From the NCBI GenBank assembly GCA_944320845.1, contig CALUJA010000016.1, positions 1-64,000 of the forward strand: a DNA stretch of 64,000 nt. Reading direction: 5' to 3'. Source of the stretch: an uncultured Phocaeicola sp. (GTDB lineage: Bacteria > Bacteroidota > Bacteroidia > Bacteroidales > Bacteroidaceae). A program made the position numbers and the translations under genes. Below, in pieces: positions 48,539 to 57,877 of this stretch (its first letter is position 1; each line of letters starts with the position of its first letter). Below the pieces are notes generated by a model. That model searched no databases and had not been told where the DNA came from. It was given only the letters and a program-made list of their open reading frames with translations.

Positions 48539-49219
48539 TCAAATAAACAAAATTCCGATGATTCCGCAAAACAATCCGACAAAAAAGCCGCATGCCACCT
48601 CATTCAGCGAATGCTGACGGACGATTATACGGGCCGAACCGAGCATTCCTGCCAGCAAGACAAAAAAACAGAGCCAGTTAACCGGATTGAATTGAAATAT
48701 CAAACTGTAAGACAGCAAGCCTCCAACCATCAGCCCACTGCTTGCCATGTGTGTACTGACCTTCCATTTCGTATTGACTGCGGTACACAACACCATACAT
48801 ATCAGGGCGGCAACCACCACGCCACTCATGTAACGGGGCAGATGAATGCGGTACATCGTAAGCAAGCATGCCATATAGCTGAGTATGGTCAGGCCGTAAG
48901 GGATGAAGCGCTTTTCCCGATGCCCCAATTCACGGACTCCCCATCCGTTTATCTTTTGAAACAGATAGATGCCCAACATCGGCAGAAGGATGGTAAAGCA
49001 ATAGACCAAGACAAGCACCGTTATCTTATAACTTAAAGGCATGATGCGCAGATAAGTAAAGAAAAACAGCAGACAGAATGCGACAAACGGGACCATAAAC
49101 GGCGTGAATATCATCGAGATGATGCGTGCCGCGACAAAAAGAGCATCGGGATGCCTGTCGCGAAGCCCCGGCTCCGGCTCGTGATAAGTCAACTGATCAG
49201 GGATGTTCGTACTTTCCAT
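48539..49219 (-). CDS. PAP2-superfamily-like membrane protein
   Basis: A 226-residue protein with about six membrane segments (for example VAFCLLFFFTYL, ITVLVLVYCFTILLP, WLCFFVLLAGML). A type-2 phosphatidate phosphatase pattern can be traced: REKRFIPYG (motif 1-like), KVSTHMASSG (motif 2-like) and SARIIVRQHSLNEV (motif 3 with Arg and His). It could dephosphorylate a lipid such as undecaprenyl diphosphate or phosphatidylglycerophosphate, but this is family-level inference. Starts one base after the rpoN stop. Confidence 0.75.
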   Translation of the reverse strand: MESTNIPDQLTYHEPEPGLRDRHPDALFVAARIISMIFTPFMVPFVAFCLLFFFTYLRIMPLSYKITVLVLVYCFTILLPMLGIYLFQKINGWGVRELGHREKRFIPYGLTILSYMACLLTMYRIHLPRYMSGVVVAALICMVLCTAVNTKWKVSTHMASSGLMVGGLLSYSLIFQFNPVNWLCFFVLLAGMLGSARIIVRQHSLNEVACGFFVGLFCGIIGILFI

Positions 49220-49220
49220 A

Positions 49221-50693
49221 TTACCTCCTCAACCTTGCTACCGGTATGTTTAACTGCTGACGATACTTGGCCACCGTGCGCCGGGCTATCGGATAGCCCT
49301 TTTCCTTCAGCATGTCGGCCAGTTCATCGTCTGTATAAGGCCTTGACTTGTCTTCCGAATCCACGCACTCTTTCAGGATACGCTTTATTTCGCGGACGGA
49401 AAGTTCCTCACCGTTTTCGGTCGTATAACCGTCACTGAAGAAAAACTTCAAGGAATAAATGCCATAGTTGGTCTGTACATATTTGCTGTTGCTCACGCGG
49501 GAAACCGTCGAGATGTCCAGTCGCGCGCGTTCGGCCACATCTTTCAGAATCATCGGACGGAGCAAAGACTCATCCCCCTCCTGAAAAAACGGACGCTGCA
49601 AGTCGATAATGGCCTGCATCGTGCTGAGCAAAGTCTGCTGACGCTGCTTCACGGCATTGATGAAGCCTTGCGCCGCATCGACTTTCTGCTTCAGAAACAT
49701 CAGTGCATCCTTCGACTCCTTGCTTTGGTTGGCGCGATTGCGCGTGTGCTCGTCGAGCATCTCCGTAAACTCACGGCTCAAACGCAGTTCCGGCACATTG
49801 CGGTTGTTCAGGCTCAAGCTGATGGTACCGTCGTCTTCCGTCTCCACAATGAAGTCCGGCACTATCTGCTGCAGGTTTTTCCCTATGGCTTCGCCCAGCG
49901 AACTGCCGGGACGCGGATTCAACTTTGTAAGCTCGGCTGCAGCCTGGCTGTACTGCTCTTCGGTGATTCCCAGCTTCTGGATGATTTTTTCCTTGTTCTT
50001 CCGGGTAAACTCATCGCAGCATTTGCTGATAATGTCATACTCTATCTGCTTCAGTGCAGAGTTCTCCTTCCGTTTAATCTGCAGGAGCAGACATTCCTGC
50101 AGGCTGCGCGCACCTATTCCGGCCGGATCAAAATCCTGGATTACCGACAACACATGCTCCAGCTGCTGCGGTGTAACATCCATTCCCTGGTATATCGCCA
50201 GTTCATCGACAAGCGCCTCCGTACTTTTCCGCAATAGCCCGTCGTCGTCCAGCGAGCCGATAAGATATTCTCCCAACCTTTTCTCGTCTGGAGTAAGCTG
50301 CTGCATATCAAGCTGTTCCTTCAGCATTTCATAAAACGAGACACTGTCGGAAAAAGGAATCTCCTCGGGCTTGTCGTCTTTCGACCGGTTGTTTTCCTGA
50401 AGCTTGTAGTCGGGAATGTCGTCTTCCGTCCGGTAATCGCCGAGCGACAAGTCTTCTCCGTCGGCATTCTGCCCGTCATCCGGACCGGCGGCAAATTCTT
50501 CGTCCGTCTCTTCCGAGGATGAAGCGTCTTTTCCCTCCTCTAAAGCCGGATTGTCCAACAGCTCCGCCCGGACGCGCTCCTCCAGCTCAACGGTAGGAAG
50601 CTCCAGTAATTTTACCACCAAGATCTGTTGGGGCGACAAGGTTTGCACCTGCTGCTGCGCCTGCGTCTGTACCTGACGTGAAGTTTGTGACAT
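49221..50693 (-). CDS. rpoN: RNA polymerase sigma-54 factor
   Basis: A 490-residue sigma factor that needs an AAA+ activator. Region I is Gln/Leu-rich (QTQAQQQVQTLSPQQILVVKLLELP), an acidic region II spans about 50-110, the core-binding region III and the RpoN box ARRTVAKYRQQLNIP are at the C terminus. ATG at 50693 is preceded by a -7 element at 50716-50723. Followed closely by the PAP2-like gene. Confidence 0.96.
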   Translation of the reverse strand: MSQTSRQVQTQAQQQVQTLSPQQILVVKLLELPTVELEERVRAELLDNPALEEGKDASSSEETDEEFAAGPDDGQNADGEDLSLGDYRTEDDIPDYKLQENNRSKDDKPEEIPFSDSVSFYEMLKEQLDMQQLTPDEKRLGEYLIGSLDDDGLLRKSTEALVDELAIYQGMDVTPQQLEHVLSVIQDFDPAGIGARSLQECLLLQIKRKENSALKQIEYDIISKCCDEFTRKNKEKIIQKLGITEEQYSQAAAELTKLNPRPGSSLGEAIGKNLQQIVPDFIVETEDDGTISLSLNNRNVPELRLSREFTEMLDEHTRNRANQSKESKDALMFLKQKVDAAQGFINAVKQRQQTLLSTMQAIIDLQRPFFQEGDESLLRPMILKDVAERARLDISTVSRVSNSKYVQTNYGIYSLKFFFSDGYTTENGEELSVREIKRILKECVDSEDKSRPYTDDELADMLKEKGYPIARRTVAKYRQQLNIPVARLRR

Positions 50694-50715
50694 ACGTTAC
50701 GATTCTTTAATGAGA

Positions 50716-50723
50716 CAAAAATA
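50716..50723 (-). promoter_or_regulatory. -7 promoter element for rpoN
   Basis: TATTTTTG on the minus strand fits TAnnTTTG, 23 bases before the ATG. No good -33 TTG is visible. Confidence 0.45.
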
Positions 50724-50879
50724 CGAATTTGTCTTGTAATTATATGCGTTTGGAACGGGATTATTTAAATCTTGTCCCAAGACACGGACTCCGCCTTGAG
50801 GCAAAAACAGATTTCCACCGGCATGACAGCGGCATTCCACCGCGGCAGAACGGCATTTCCATCCGCATGGGACATCCGT

Positions 50880-51290
50880 TCAGGGCTTTTCTTTCTCTTC
50901 GATGAACACCTTCCCGTTTCGTTTTGATATGAAGACACGGCTGCCTTCCAGGTTCAGATTAAACGGCGTGACATTATCCGTCCGGTTTTCCACCACCATC
51001 AGCATACTTTCTTCCGCAAATCTCTCCACCTGAAACTTAAAGGCAGAATCGTCCATTGTCCGGTCCAGCAGCAGGCTGTCATTGATATAAACCGACAGAC
51101 TGTCGCCGGAAAAACTGCCTGCCACCTCAATGGCATAAAATCCTTCAAAGACCTGCTTCTGCTGAGGGTCTTTCGACTGCCCCCGGAAACCCAGATACAA
51201 AAACAGACAGACGATAAAGAACACGCCGAAAGCCAGTATTCCGTTGCCTATCATGAACTGCTTGTTGCTGTTGATGCTTTTCTTTCCCAT
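50880..51290 (-). CDS. Small membrane-anchored protein of unknown function
   Basis: A 136-residue protein with a short basic cytoplasmic N terminus (MGKKSINSNKQF), one membrane helix (about 14-35, ILAFGVFFIVCLFLYLGF) and a beta-rich extracytoplasmic domain (SFSGDSLSVYINDSLLLDR, FNLNLEGSRVFISK). I do not recognise a family. It starts 4 bases after the ribF stop and is probably co-transcribed with it. Confidence 0.7.
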   Translation of the reverse strand: MGKKSINSNKQFMIGNGILAFGVFFIVCLFLYLGFRGQSKDPQQKQVFEGFYAIEVAGSFSGDSLSVYINDSLLLDRTMDDSAFKFQVERFAEESMLMVVENRTDNVTPFNLNLEGSRVFISKRNGKVFIEEKEKP

Positions 51291-51294
51291 ACGT

Positions 51295-52218
51295 TTATTC
51301 TTGTAATAATCGGATTACGGTCTGCTTGTCCTTTTCCAATTGAGCCGTCAAATCCGCAACATTCCCAAACTTAATCTCCCTTCGTATATAATGAACGAAC
51401 TCTATCCGCATCGGCTCATTATAGATATTCCCCGAGAAACCGATGATATTCACCTCGATACTGAGCTCCGAACCGTTGTCAAAAGTCGGACGGTGCCCGA
51501 TATTCAGCATTCCGGCATAGCGTGTTCCGCCGATATATACATAGACAGCATACACTCCCACGGCGGGAACCAGCTTGTCGGGACAGGAAGGCTTCAGATT
51601 TGCAGTAGGGAAACCCATCTTCCGCCCCATCTGAAAGCCGTTTACCACCACCCCGTCCAGATAATAGCGATAGCCCAAAAAATGATTTGCCTCTTCTATC
51701 TTCCCCGCTTCCAACAGATTGCGGATGACCGATGAACTGACCGAAATCCCGTTTTCGACCAAAGCATCCGCCCGGACGACCTTCATGCCCAGTTCCGTTC
51801 CATACCGGCAATAATCGCTCAGGCCCTCACTCCGGTTATGTCCGAAGCGGTGGTCGTAGCCGACAACCAGTGTCCGGACATTGAAACGACCGCGTAACAA
51901 CTGCATGAATTCACGGGCGGAAAGGAGTGAAAGCTCGCGGGTAAAAGGCAGCATGACGCAATAATCCATCTCTAATGTGCGTATCAGCGCCTCCTTTTGA
52001 GGCAGGCAGGAAAGCAGGCGGGGCTGATAATCGCTGCGCATGACCTGACGCGGATGTACGGGGAAAGTAATCAGCGCAGTATGCATCCCGCATGCAGCCC
52101 CCTCCCTGCATACCTGACGAACCAGATACCGATGCCCCCGATGGACTCCATCAAAGCATCCGATGGTCGCCACACAAGGAGGAAGAGCACATTGTATATT
52201 ACCCTCTATTATTTCCAT
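51295..52218 (-). CDS. ribF: Bifunctional riboflavin kinase / FAD synthetase
   Basis: A 307-residue enzyme making FMN and FAD. The N-terminal nucleotidyltransferase domain has CVATIGCFDGVHRGHRYLV (about 16-34) and GYDHRFGHNRSEG; the C-terminal flavokinase domain has GFQMGRKMGFPTANL and the later VYIGGTRYAGMLNIGHRPTF. ATG at 52218 is chosen; a TTG lies three codons upstream. It follows the P-type ATPase gene by 40 bases. Confidence 0.94.
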   Translation of the reverse strand: MEIIEGNIQCALPPCVATIGCFDGVHRGHRYLVRQVCREGAACGMHTALITFPVHPRQVMRSDYQPRLLSCLPQKEALIRTLEMDYCVMLPFTRELSLLSAREFMQLLRGRFNVRTLVVGYDHRFGHNRSEGLSDYCRYGTELGMKVVRADALVENGISVSSSVIRNLLEAGKIEEANHFLGYRYYLDGVVVNGFQMGRKMGFPTANLKPSCPDKLVPAVGVYAVYVYIGGTRYAGMLNIGHRPTFDNGSELSIEVNIIGFSGNIYNEPMRIEFVHYIRREIKFGNVADLTAQLEKDKQTVIRLLQE

Positions 52219-52258
52219 ACCCAACAAACCGAAATGCCAACAGTGACCGTTTCCTTTT

Positions 52259-54904
52259 TTACCGCCTGCCCAAACGCTTGATGCCTCTCCAGATTTCGCC
52301 TATCCAAAGCACAAACGAAGTTCCGCCGATGATATAAAGCCATTCCATCAGAGAAAGCGGCTCGGTGCGGAATACCTTTCCGCCGAATGTCACGATAATA
52401 ATCTGTCCGACCAGGATAATCAGCGCCACACTCAGCATCCCCAACGCATGACCGGCATCTCTGAAAATCGAGTGGCTTGTGCCAAAAACGCTCGCATTAA
52501 AGAGATTCCAGAACTGAAGCATGACGAAAATCGTGAAGAAGACCGTAAGATAATGCACGTTCATCTCGCCATCCGGCAGCAGGCCGTCGGGCAAATTCTT
52601 AAAGTATACCAGGATACCCATCAGTACGACAAGGAATCCCAGTCCTACGCCAAATATGTTATTGCGCATAGACGGCGTGATAATGAAGTCCGTGCGCTTG
52701 CGCGGCTTCTCGTTCATCACATCCATACTGGGCGCGATAGACGCCAAAGCCATCGCGGCGAAAGTATCCATTATCAGGTTTACCCAAAGCATCTGGGTCA
52801 CAGTAAGCGGCAAAGAAGTTCCGAAGAAAGCGCCCAACAGCACACTTAACAGTGCCACCACATTAATTGTCAACTGGAAAACGATGAACCTCTGTATATT
52901 CTTATACAGCGAGCGTCCCCACATGACAGCCGTCGCAATGCTATGAAACGAATCGTCCAACAAGGTGATGTCACTCGCTTCCTTAGCCACAGAAGTTCCC
53001 GTGCCCATAGACAAACCCACTTGGGCATGGTTCAAGGCCGGCGCATCATTGGTTCCGTCGCCCGTTACGGCCACCACAGCGCCTTTTTGCTGCAGCAACT
53101 GCACCAACCGCTGCTTGTCCATCGGACGGGCGCGGCTCATCACTTTCAAATCGAGCACGCGGTCGAGCGCCTCTTCATCGCTCAAAGCGGCAAACTCCAC
53201 GCCTGTTATCCGGTTCCGCTCCGTATCTTCCGGCTTCCAAAGCCCTATCTGACGGGCAATTTCAGTGGCAGTTCCCGGCGTATCTCCGGTCACAATCTTT
53301 ACACTGATGCCTGCCGACTGACATTTCTTCACGGCTTCAGGCACATCGGGACGAATCGGGTCACTGATGGCAAATATGCCAAGGAATGTCATGCCGCCTT
53401 CGTTCACCAGTTCTGCACAATCAGCCGGAGCATTCCCTTCCACCATCTTATAAGCCAAGCCCAATGTACGCATCGCCTTGTTCTGATAAGCCAGAAGCTG
53501 CTCATTGTATTGCTGAATCCGGTCTTCAGCCAGATTGCATTTGCCCATGACTATTTCAGGAGCCCCCTTGACATAAAGCACGCGCTTCTTCTGCAACGGA
53601 GAATCAACCAAGGTCGCCATATATTTGCGCTCTGTTGAAAAAGTAAGCTGGTTGACCACCTTAGCGCCTTCGCGCAGCTTCATATAGTCTTTTCCCTGAC
53701 TGTTCAGCCACAGCAGCAAAGCAATTTCCGTAGGATTGCCCACTCCCGAAGGCTTTTCCCCCTCGCCCTTCTCTTCCAAAAAGGCGGTGGAGTTGGCGGC
53801 AATGCCTTCCGCAATCAGGTCTGGCTGCGACTCGTCAAGCTTCGCCTCGTATACCTGCATCAGGTTTTGCGTAAGCGTCCCCGTCTTGTCTGTACAGATA
53901 ACGGTGATGGCACCCATCGTTTCACAGGCGTGCATCTTGCGAACCAGATTGTTTGTCTTCAGCATCCGGCGCATATTAAGGGCAAGACTCAGCGTCACAC
54001 TCATCGGCAATCCCTCCGGGACGGCTACAACAATCAGCGTCACTGCCATCATGAAATATTTCAATACGATGCGGGCCACCTCCAGCCACTGATGCCATCC
54101 GGTTACCTCCGTAGCGGAAAAATAGGCATACAAGTCCTTCCCGGTAAAGACAAGGAATGTAAGGATGGCAATGGTAAAGCCAACTTTCCCTATCAAATTG
54201 GCCAACCTTGTCAACTGTATATTCAACGGTGTCTGCTCCTGACTCTGCTCGGTGGACTGACGCGCCACTTTTCCGATTTCGGTAGCATCCCCCACCCGGT
54301 CGACCGCCATCATGCCGTGGCCGTCTGTTATCGTAGTGCCGCGCATGACCGTATTCGACGGATAAGTGGCCTCATCGTCAAAATGGGCTTCATCGGTCGT
54401 CTTGTTCACCATCAGCTCTCCGGTCAGACTTGATTCATTGACTTGCAGCGATACGGCCTCTATCAACGTTCCGTCTGCGGGGACTTCCTCTCCGGTGTTC
54501 AGGATAACAATATCGCCCACTACTATATCTTTGCGGGGAATCTCATGCACTTTCCCGTTTCGGAGCACAGTCACCGGAGTTTCCTCGCCTACGGCATTCA
54601 GCAAATCAAACTTCTTGTTTGCATCATACTCGAAGTAAAAGCCGATGCCGGTAGCCAGAAAAATGGCGAAGAATATGCCGATTGTCTCGGCGTATTCGTT
54701 CTCGATGATTGAGATTACTAAGGAAAAGGCCGCCGCAACAAGCAATACCCTGATTACCGGGTCTTGAAACTTCTCCAGATAAAGCTTCCACATGGAAGGA
54801 CGCTTGGGCGGTGTCAAGAGATTGAGCCCATGCCGCTCGCGGCTTTCAAGAACTTCCCGGTCGGTAAGTCCGGTCAGATGAGATTTGTTCGTTTTCTGTG
54901 ACAT
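52259..54904 (-). CDS. Calcium-translocating P-type ATPase (PMCA-like)
   Basis: An 881-residue P-IIB/PMCA-type cation pump in the inner membrane. The actuator loop has SSLTGELM (TGE), the phosphorylation site is CTDKTGTLTQNLM (Asp about 333), the nucleotide-binding region has KGAPEIVM, and the hinge is VTGDGTNDAPALNHAQVG. Ten membrane helices fit the hydropathy. The cation-site sequence AVPEGLPMSV in helix 4 resembles calcium pumps. No calmodulin-like tail. A -7 element is at 54927-54934. Confidence 0.92.
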   Translation of the reverse strand: MSQKTNKSHLTGLTDREVLESRERHGLNLLTPPKRPSMWKLYLEKFQDPVIRVLLVAAAFSLVISIIENEYAETIGIFFAIFLATGIGFYFEYDANKKFDLLNAVGEETPVTVLRNGKVHEIPRKDIVVGDIVILNTGEEVPADGTLIEAVSLQVNESSLTGELMVNKTTDEAHFDDEATYPSNTVMRGTTITDGHGMMAVDRVGDATEIGKVARQSTEQSQEQTPLNIQLTRLANLIGKVGFTIAILTFLVFTGKDLYAYFSATEVTGWHQWLEVARIVLKYFMMAVTLIVVAVPEGLPMSVTLSLALNMRRMLKTNNLVRKMHACETMGAITVICTDKTGTLTQNLMQVYEAKLDESQPDLIAEGIAANSTAFLEEKGEGEKPSGVGNPTEIALLLWLNSQGKDYMKLREGAKVVNQLTFSTERKYMATLVDSPLQKKRVLYVKGAPEIVMGKCNLAEDRIQQYNEQLLAYQNKAMRTLGLAYKMVEGNAPADCAELVNEGGMTFLGIFAISDPIRPDVPEAVKKCQSAGISVKIVTGDTPGTATEIARQIGLWKPEDTERNRITGVEFAALSDEEALDRVLDLKVMSRARPMDKQRLVQLLQQKGAVVAVTGDGTNDAPALNHAQVGLSMGTGTSVAKEASDITLLDDSFHSIATAVMWGRSLYKNIQRFIVFQLTINVVALLSVLLGAFFGTSLPLTVTQMLWVNLIMDTFAAMALASIAPSMDVMNEKPRKRTDFIITPSMRNNIFGVGLGFLVVLMGILVYFKNLPDGLLPDGEMNVHYLTVFFTIFVMLQFWNLFNASVFGTSHSIFRDAGHALGMLSVALIILVGQIIIVTFGGKVFRTEPLSLMEWLYIIGGTSFVLWIGEIWRGIKRLGRR

Positions 54905-54926
54905 ATTATTATATATATTAGCGACG

Positions 54927-54934
54927 CAAAAATA
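54927..54934 (-). promoter_or_regulatory. -7 promoter element for the P-type ATPase gene
   Basis: TATTTTTG on the minus strand fits TAnnTTTG, 23 bases before the ATG. It may also drive ribF and the small membrane protein. Confidence 0.45.
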
Positions 54935-55054
54935 CGGAATATATTGGAAGCTACACCCGGATTAGTTTTTTTTATCAATTTTTTCCGCAGAAATCTTGCG
55001 AGTTTACTCCTAAACCATTACTTTTGCACTCGATTTCATAAGGCATGAAATTCC

Positions 55055-55128
55055 GGGCTTGTAGCTCAGTTGGTTAGAGCAACAGACTCATAATCTGGAG
55101 GTCCCAGGTTCAAGCCCTGGCTGGCCCA
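55055..55128 (+). tRNA. tRNA-Met (anticodon CAT, elongator type)
   Basis: A 74-base cloverleaf: acceptor GGGCTTG with CTGGCCC (one T-T mismatch and one G-T pair), D arm GCTC/GAGC, anticodon loop CTCATAA, T arm CCAGG/CCTGG with loop TTCAAGC. It lacks the initiator features. CAT could also mark a lysidine-modified tRNA-Ile, but the body resembles elongator Met. No CCA encoded. Confidence 0.93.
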
Positions 55129-55133
55129 CGAAT

Positions 55134-55169
55134 AAAATCCCCGTAGACTTTGTTGTTTATGGGGATTTT
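55134..55169 (+). terminator. Terminator after tRNA-Met
   Basis: AAAATCCCC (55134-55142) pairs with GGGGATTTT (55161-55169), so the left arm gives A-rich and the right arm T-rich flanks. It lies 5 bases after the tRNA. Confidence 0.7.
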
Positions 55170-55422
55170 CCTTATCATCCGTATCCTTCAACCTTTCCAA
55201 AATCCGGCTGGCGCATCGGAATTTCTTTTATAACGACGAAGAAAAAGTCTTTAAAAGACCAGCCGAACGGTTCAAGCATTCAAACCGGAGTCAAGCTCCC
55301 TTCAAAATCACGGAAAATCCGTTCAAAATAAAAAAAGCAGGACTCCCGCCCTGCTTTTCCCACAATGAAATATCCACATCTGAAGCAAAAACTCTTCAGC
55401 CGGCCCTACCTGCAAATGGCAA
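55170..55422. other. Gap between tRNA-Met and the second glycosidase cluster
   Basis: About 250 bases with no gene. It contains the terminator of the GH43 gene. tRNA genes are common integration sites, but no integrase gene or repeat of the tRNA end was seen here. Confidence 0.5.
55333..55358 (-). terminator. Terminator after the GH43 gene
   Basis: AAAAGCAGG (55333-55341) pairs with CCTGCTTTT (55350-55358). On the minus strand it is followed by a long T run (complement of aaaataaaaaa). About 65 bases beyond the GH43 stop. Confidence 0.8.
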
Positions 55423-57009
55423 TCATCTTTGAACATGCTCTTTCAAACCGACTTCCGACGGGGATTCATAGTGGAAATAATCGACATCCACATATCCGCC
55501 TGCCGTTTTGGTCGCATAATTGAACAGGGCAAACTTGTTCCCCGTAAAATGAGCCATGCTGAAAATCATGTGAAACCTTTCGCCAAGCTGCTTCCAATCC
55601 TTCCCGTCAAGACTGTAATAGAACAAAGCGTCGTCCGTCATAAAGTCACAGACCACCTTCAGATAGATATAATCTTGGGAAAATGGGATACGTTCTTTCT
55701 CTATCCCCCTATCAGTCATCACCAAGCACTTGTCAGAATTTTCCTTTACAACAGTCAGCGTGCCCGGCTCAGAGCAGAATACAGCCAGTCCGCACCGGTC
55801 TCCGTCCTTCATGTTCCTTACATCCAAGGCAACCGCTCCCGCACATTGCGGCCCTTCAGTGCGTTGGGTCAGCGTATTGCGGGCTTCAAACAAATTTTGC
55901 ACGACTCTTCCCGTCTTCAGGCGCAGATATCCCGGGCGTTCCGTTACCGACCAAAGTGCATTGTCCGGATTGTGATTCCACTGCCAAGTCAATCCCAATT
56001 TATTTTCCTCATAAGAAAACTCATCACTGACGACCAATCCGCCCTTCTTGGCATAACCTTGCACGGGTTTCTCCATCGTCAAAGGAACTTTTCCCTTTTC
56101 ATCCCCCAGCATCGGCCATCCGTTTTCCCAGCGGCAAGGCATCAGTACCGGAACGCGCCCCACTGCTTCGTGGTCTTGGAACAGCATCGCATACCAATCT
56201 CCCTTATCCGTATCAATGAAACATCCTTGCGCCACTCCGTACCCTTCGTATCCCATGTCATCGGACAATATGGTTTTCATCTCATAAGGCCCCTCAATCC
56301 TGTCCGAACGAAAGCAGAGCTGAGTACGGATACCCCCTTCCGGCCACCAGATTAAAGTAAGATAATATTTTCCGCCGAACTTATACATGTGGGTTCCTTC
56401 AAGCAATCCTTTCGGCTCGCCCGGTATGACCTCGACATTCAAACCGTCTTCCTTTATTCCCGAAAGGTCTTCCTTAAACTCTATGATACGGATATGACGC
56501 GCCCCATAAGCCAAGAAAATCCTTCCGTCATCATCAAACAGCATAGATGCGTCATGCAAATACTCGTCAATAACCAACTTCTTCTCCCATTTGCCGAAAG
56601 GATTTTTTGTTGCATAAAGGTAAGACTTGTTTCCCGTCCCGAAAGAAACGTAGAATGTCCCGTCGTGATAACGCAAGGAAGCAGCCCACTGTCCGCGACT
56701 ATAGATATTGCCGCCCTCCAGATTATTTTTCGGACTTTCGTTCAACTCGTCAAACACATAGCTGACTATTTCCCAATTGACCATATCCTTAGAGTGCATA
56801 ATCGGCGCACCGGGGGACATGTGGGCTGTGGTACTTACCATAAAATAATCGCTACCTACACGAATCACATCTACATCCGGAACATCCGCATAAATCAAAG
56901 GATTCGTAAATGTTTTTTCCTCTTCTGTTTGCTTCGTTCCTGCGTTCCCGCAACCTCCGGCTACGCAGAGCAACAACAGGCAACCTGCCCATAATCCCAA
57001 TTTATTCAT
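55423..57009 (-). CDS. GH43 glycosidase lipoprotein with C-terminal beta-sandwich
   Basis: A 528-residue enzyme. ATG at 57009 is chosen since it begins a signal peptide with lipobox AGGC; the frame is open 19 codons upstream. The propeller (about 35-310) has NPLIYADVPDVDVIRVG (base Asp), HDASMLFDDDG (second Asp) and LEGTHMYKFGG (acid Glu). A GH43 C-terminal sandwich (about 330-520, SDEFSYEENKLGLTWQWNHN, YFHYESPSEV) is typical of arabinofuranosidase/xylosidase subfamily 12-like enzymes. It starts 19 bases after the GH127 remnant. Confidence 0.88.
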   Translation of the reverse strand: MNKLGLWAGCLLLLCVAGGCGNAGTKQTEEEKTFTNPLIYADVPDVDVIRVGSDYFMVSTTAHMSPGAPIMHSKDMVNWEIVSYVFDELNESPKNNLEGGNIYSRGQWAASLRYHDGTFYVSFGTGNKSYLYATKNPFGKWEKKLVIDEYLHDASMLFDDDGRIFLAYGARHIRIIEFKEDLSGIKEDGLNVEVIPGEPKGLLEGTHMYKFGGKYYLTLIWWPEGGIRTQLCFRSDRIEGPYEMKTILSDDMGYEGYGVAQGCFIDTDKGDWYAMLFQDHEAVGRVPVLMPCRWENGWPMLGDEKGKVPLTMEKPVQGYAKKGGLVVSDEFSYEENKLGLTWQWNHNPDNALWSVTERPGYLRLKTGRVVQNLFEARNTLTQRTEGPQCAGAVALDVRNMKDGDRCGLAVFCSEPGTLTVVKENSDKCLVMTDRGIEKERIPFSQDYIYLKVVCDFMTDDALFYYSLDGKDWKQLGERFHMIFSMAHFTGNKFALFNYATKTAGGYVDVDYFHYESPSEVGLKEHVQR

Positions 57010-57028
57010 TGCATCCTGTCTTTTAGTG

Positions 57029-57877
57029 CTATTTAAAATCAAAATAAACCGTATAATACTGATCATTGCAGCGGAACAACGGACTTAAGAAAAGCTTTCC
57101 CTTACAATCTGTTGCGGCCGTACAAAAAGTTAAAGGCATCCCGTCGACCGGCTTCAGCCATGAAATCAGATTCTCCGGGTTTCCCGTCAGCGCCGGAACC
57201 TTTACACTTGTCTTTCCCTCCATCTTTTTCCCTAATTCTGCAGCTAAAACTATCGGTCCGTACATTATAGCCCCTTTCTTCGAATCATCAGGCATATATT
57301 CTATATGTAAGGTCATCGGCATTTCCATTTCCACAACATCACCTTGCTTCCATACTCTGTCAAGAACAACATAGCTTCCCGGCTTTTTATGTACGCTCTG
57401 TTTCTTTCCGTTTACCTTAACGGTCACACCTTCTACTGCCCACGAAGGATAACGCAAATATACAGACATATTTGTTTCACCGCCTGCTATTCCATCAAAT
57501 ATCAAGCGAGTGGAAGATTTATCAGGATAAACAGTTTCCTGACGCAAGGTAATTCCCTTTTCCTTCCAATCCAAAACAGAAGCGACAAACAAAATCTCAC
57601 GATCACTATTACCTCCCGTCACATAAGAATGGTGATTCACCACCGCATCCCAAAAGAAAGATGCGATATCCCGGCTCTTGACATTGCCGGTCAGTTCATA
57701 ACCCCTGGCTTCCCCTATCACTTTAGGAATTTGAGTATTGACATGCAATCCGGCGAGACTGTCTTTCTGCGCTGCCAAAGGATTCAGTATCTGCTTATGA
57801 TAGAATAATTCCGCCAGCTTCTTATGACGAGAATCTCCGGTTATTCCATAAATATTATAAAAGACTTCCGGCATTCC
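57029..57877 (-). pseudogene. Truncated and internally deleted GH127 beta-L-arabinofuranosidase
   Basis: The remnant encodes about 281 residues; intact GH127 proteins are roughly 600-800. It begins inside the protein at the block PEVFYNIYGITGD and keeps GLHVNTQIPKVIG and YVTGGNSDRE (to about residue 93). Then it jumps directly to FVASVLDWKEKGITLRQET, which in the family follows some 100-150 residues later. The lost segment contains the metal-binding Glu/Cys and the catalytic Cys pair (Glu338, Cys340, Cys417, Cys418 in HypBA1), so it cannot be active. The C-terminal sandwich is intact to the stop. The 5-prime break is at about 57876, where the divergent AraC remnant begins. Confidence 0.82.

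Noticed and set aside
55055-55128. tRNA-Met as a pseudo-tRNA because of a mismatch in the acceptor stem
   Set aside because: All other stems and the loops are intact and a terminator follows directly; one mismatch is tolerable.
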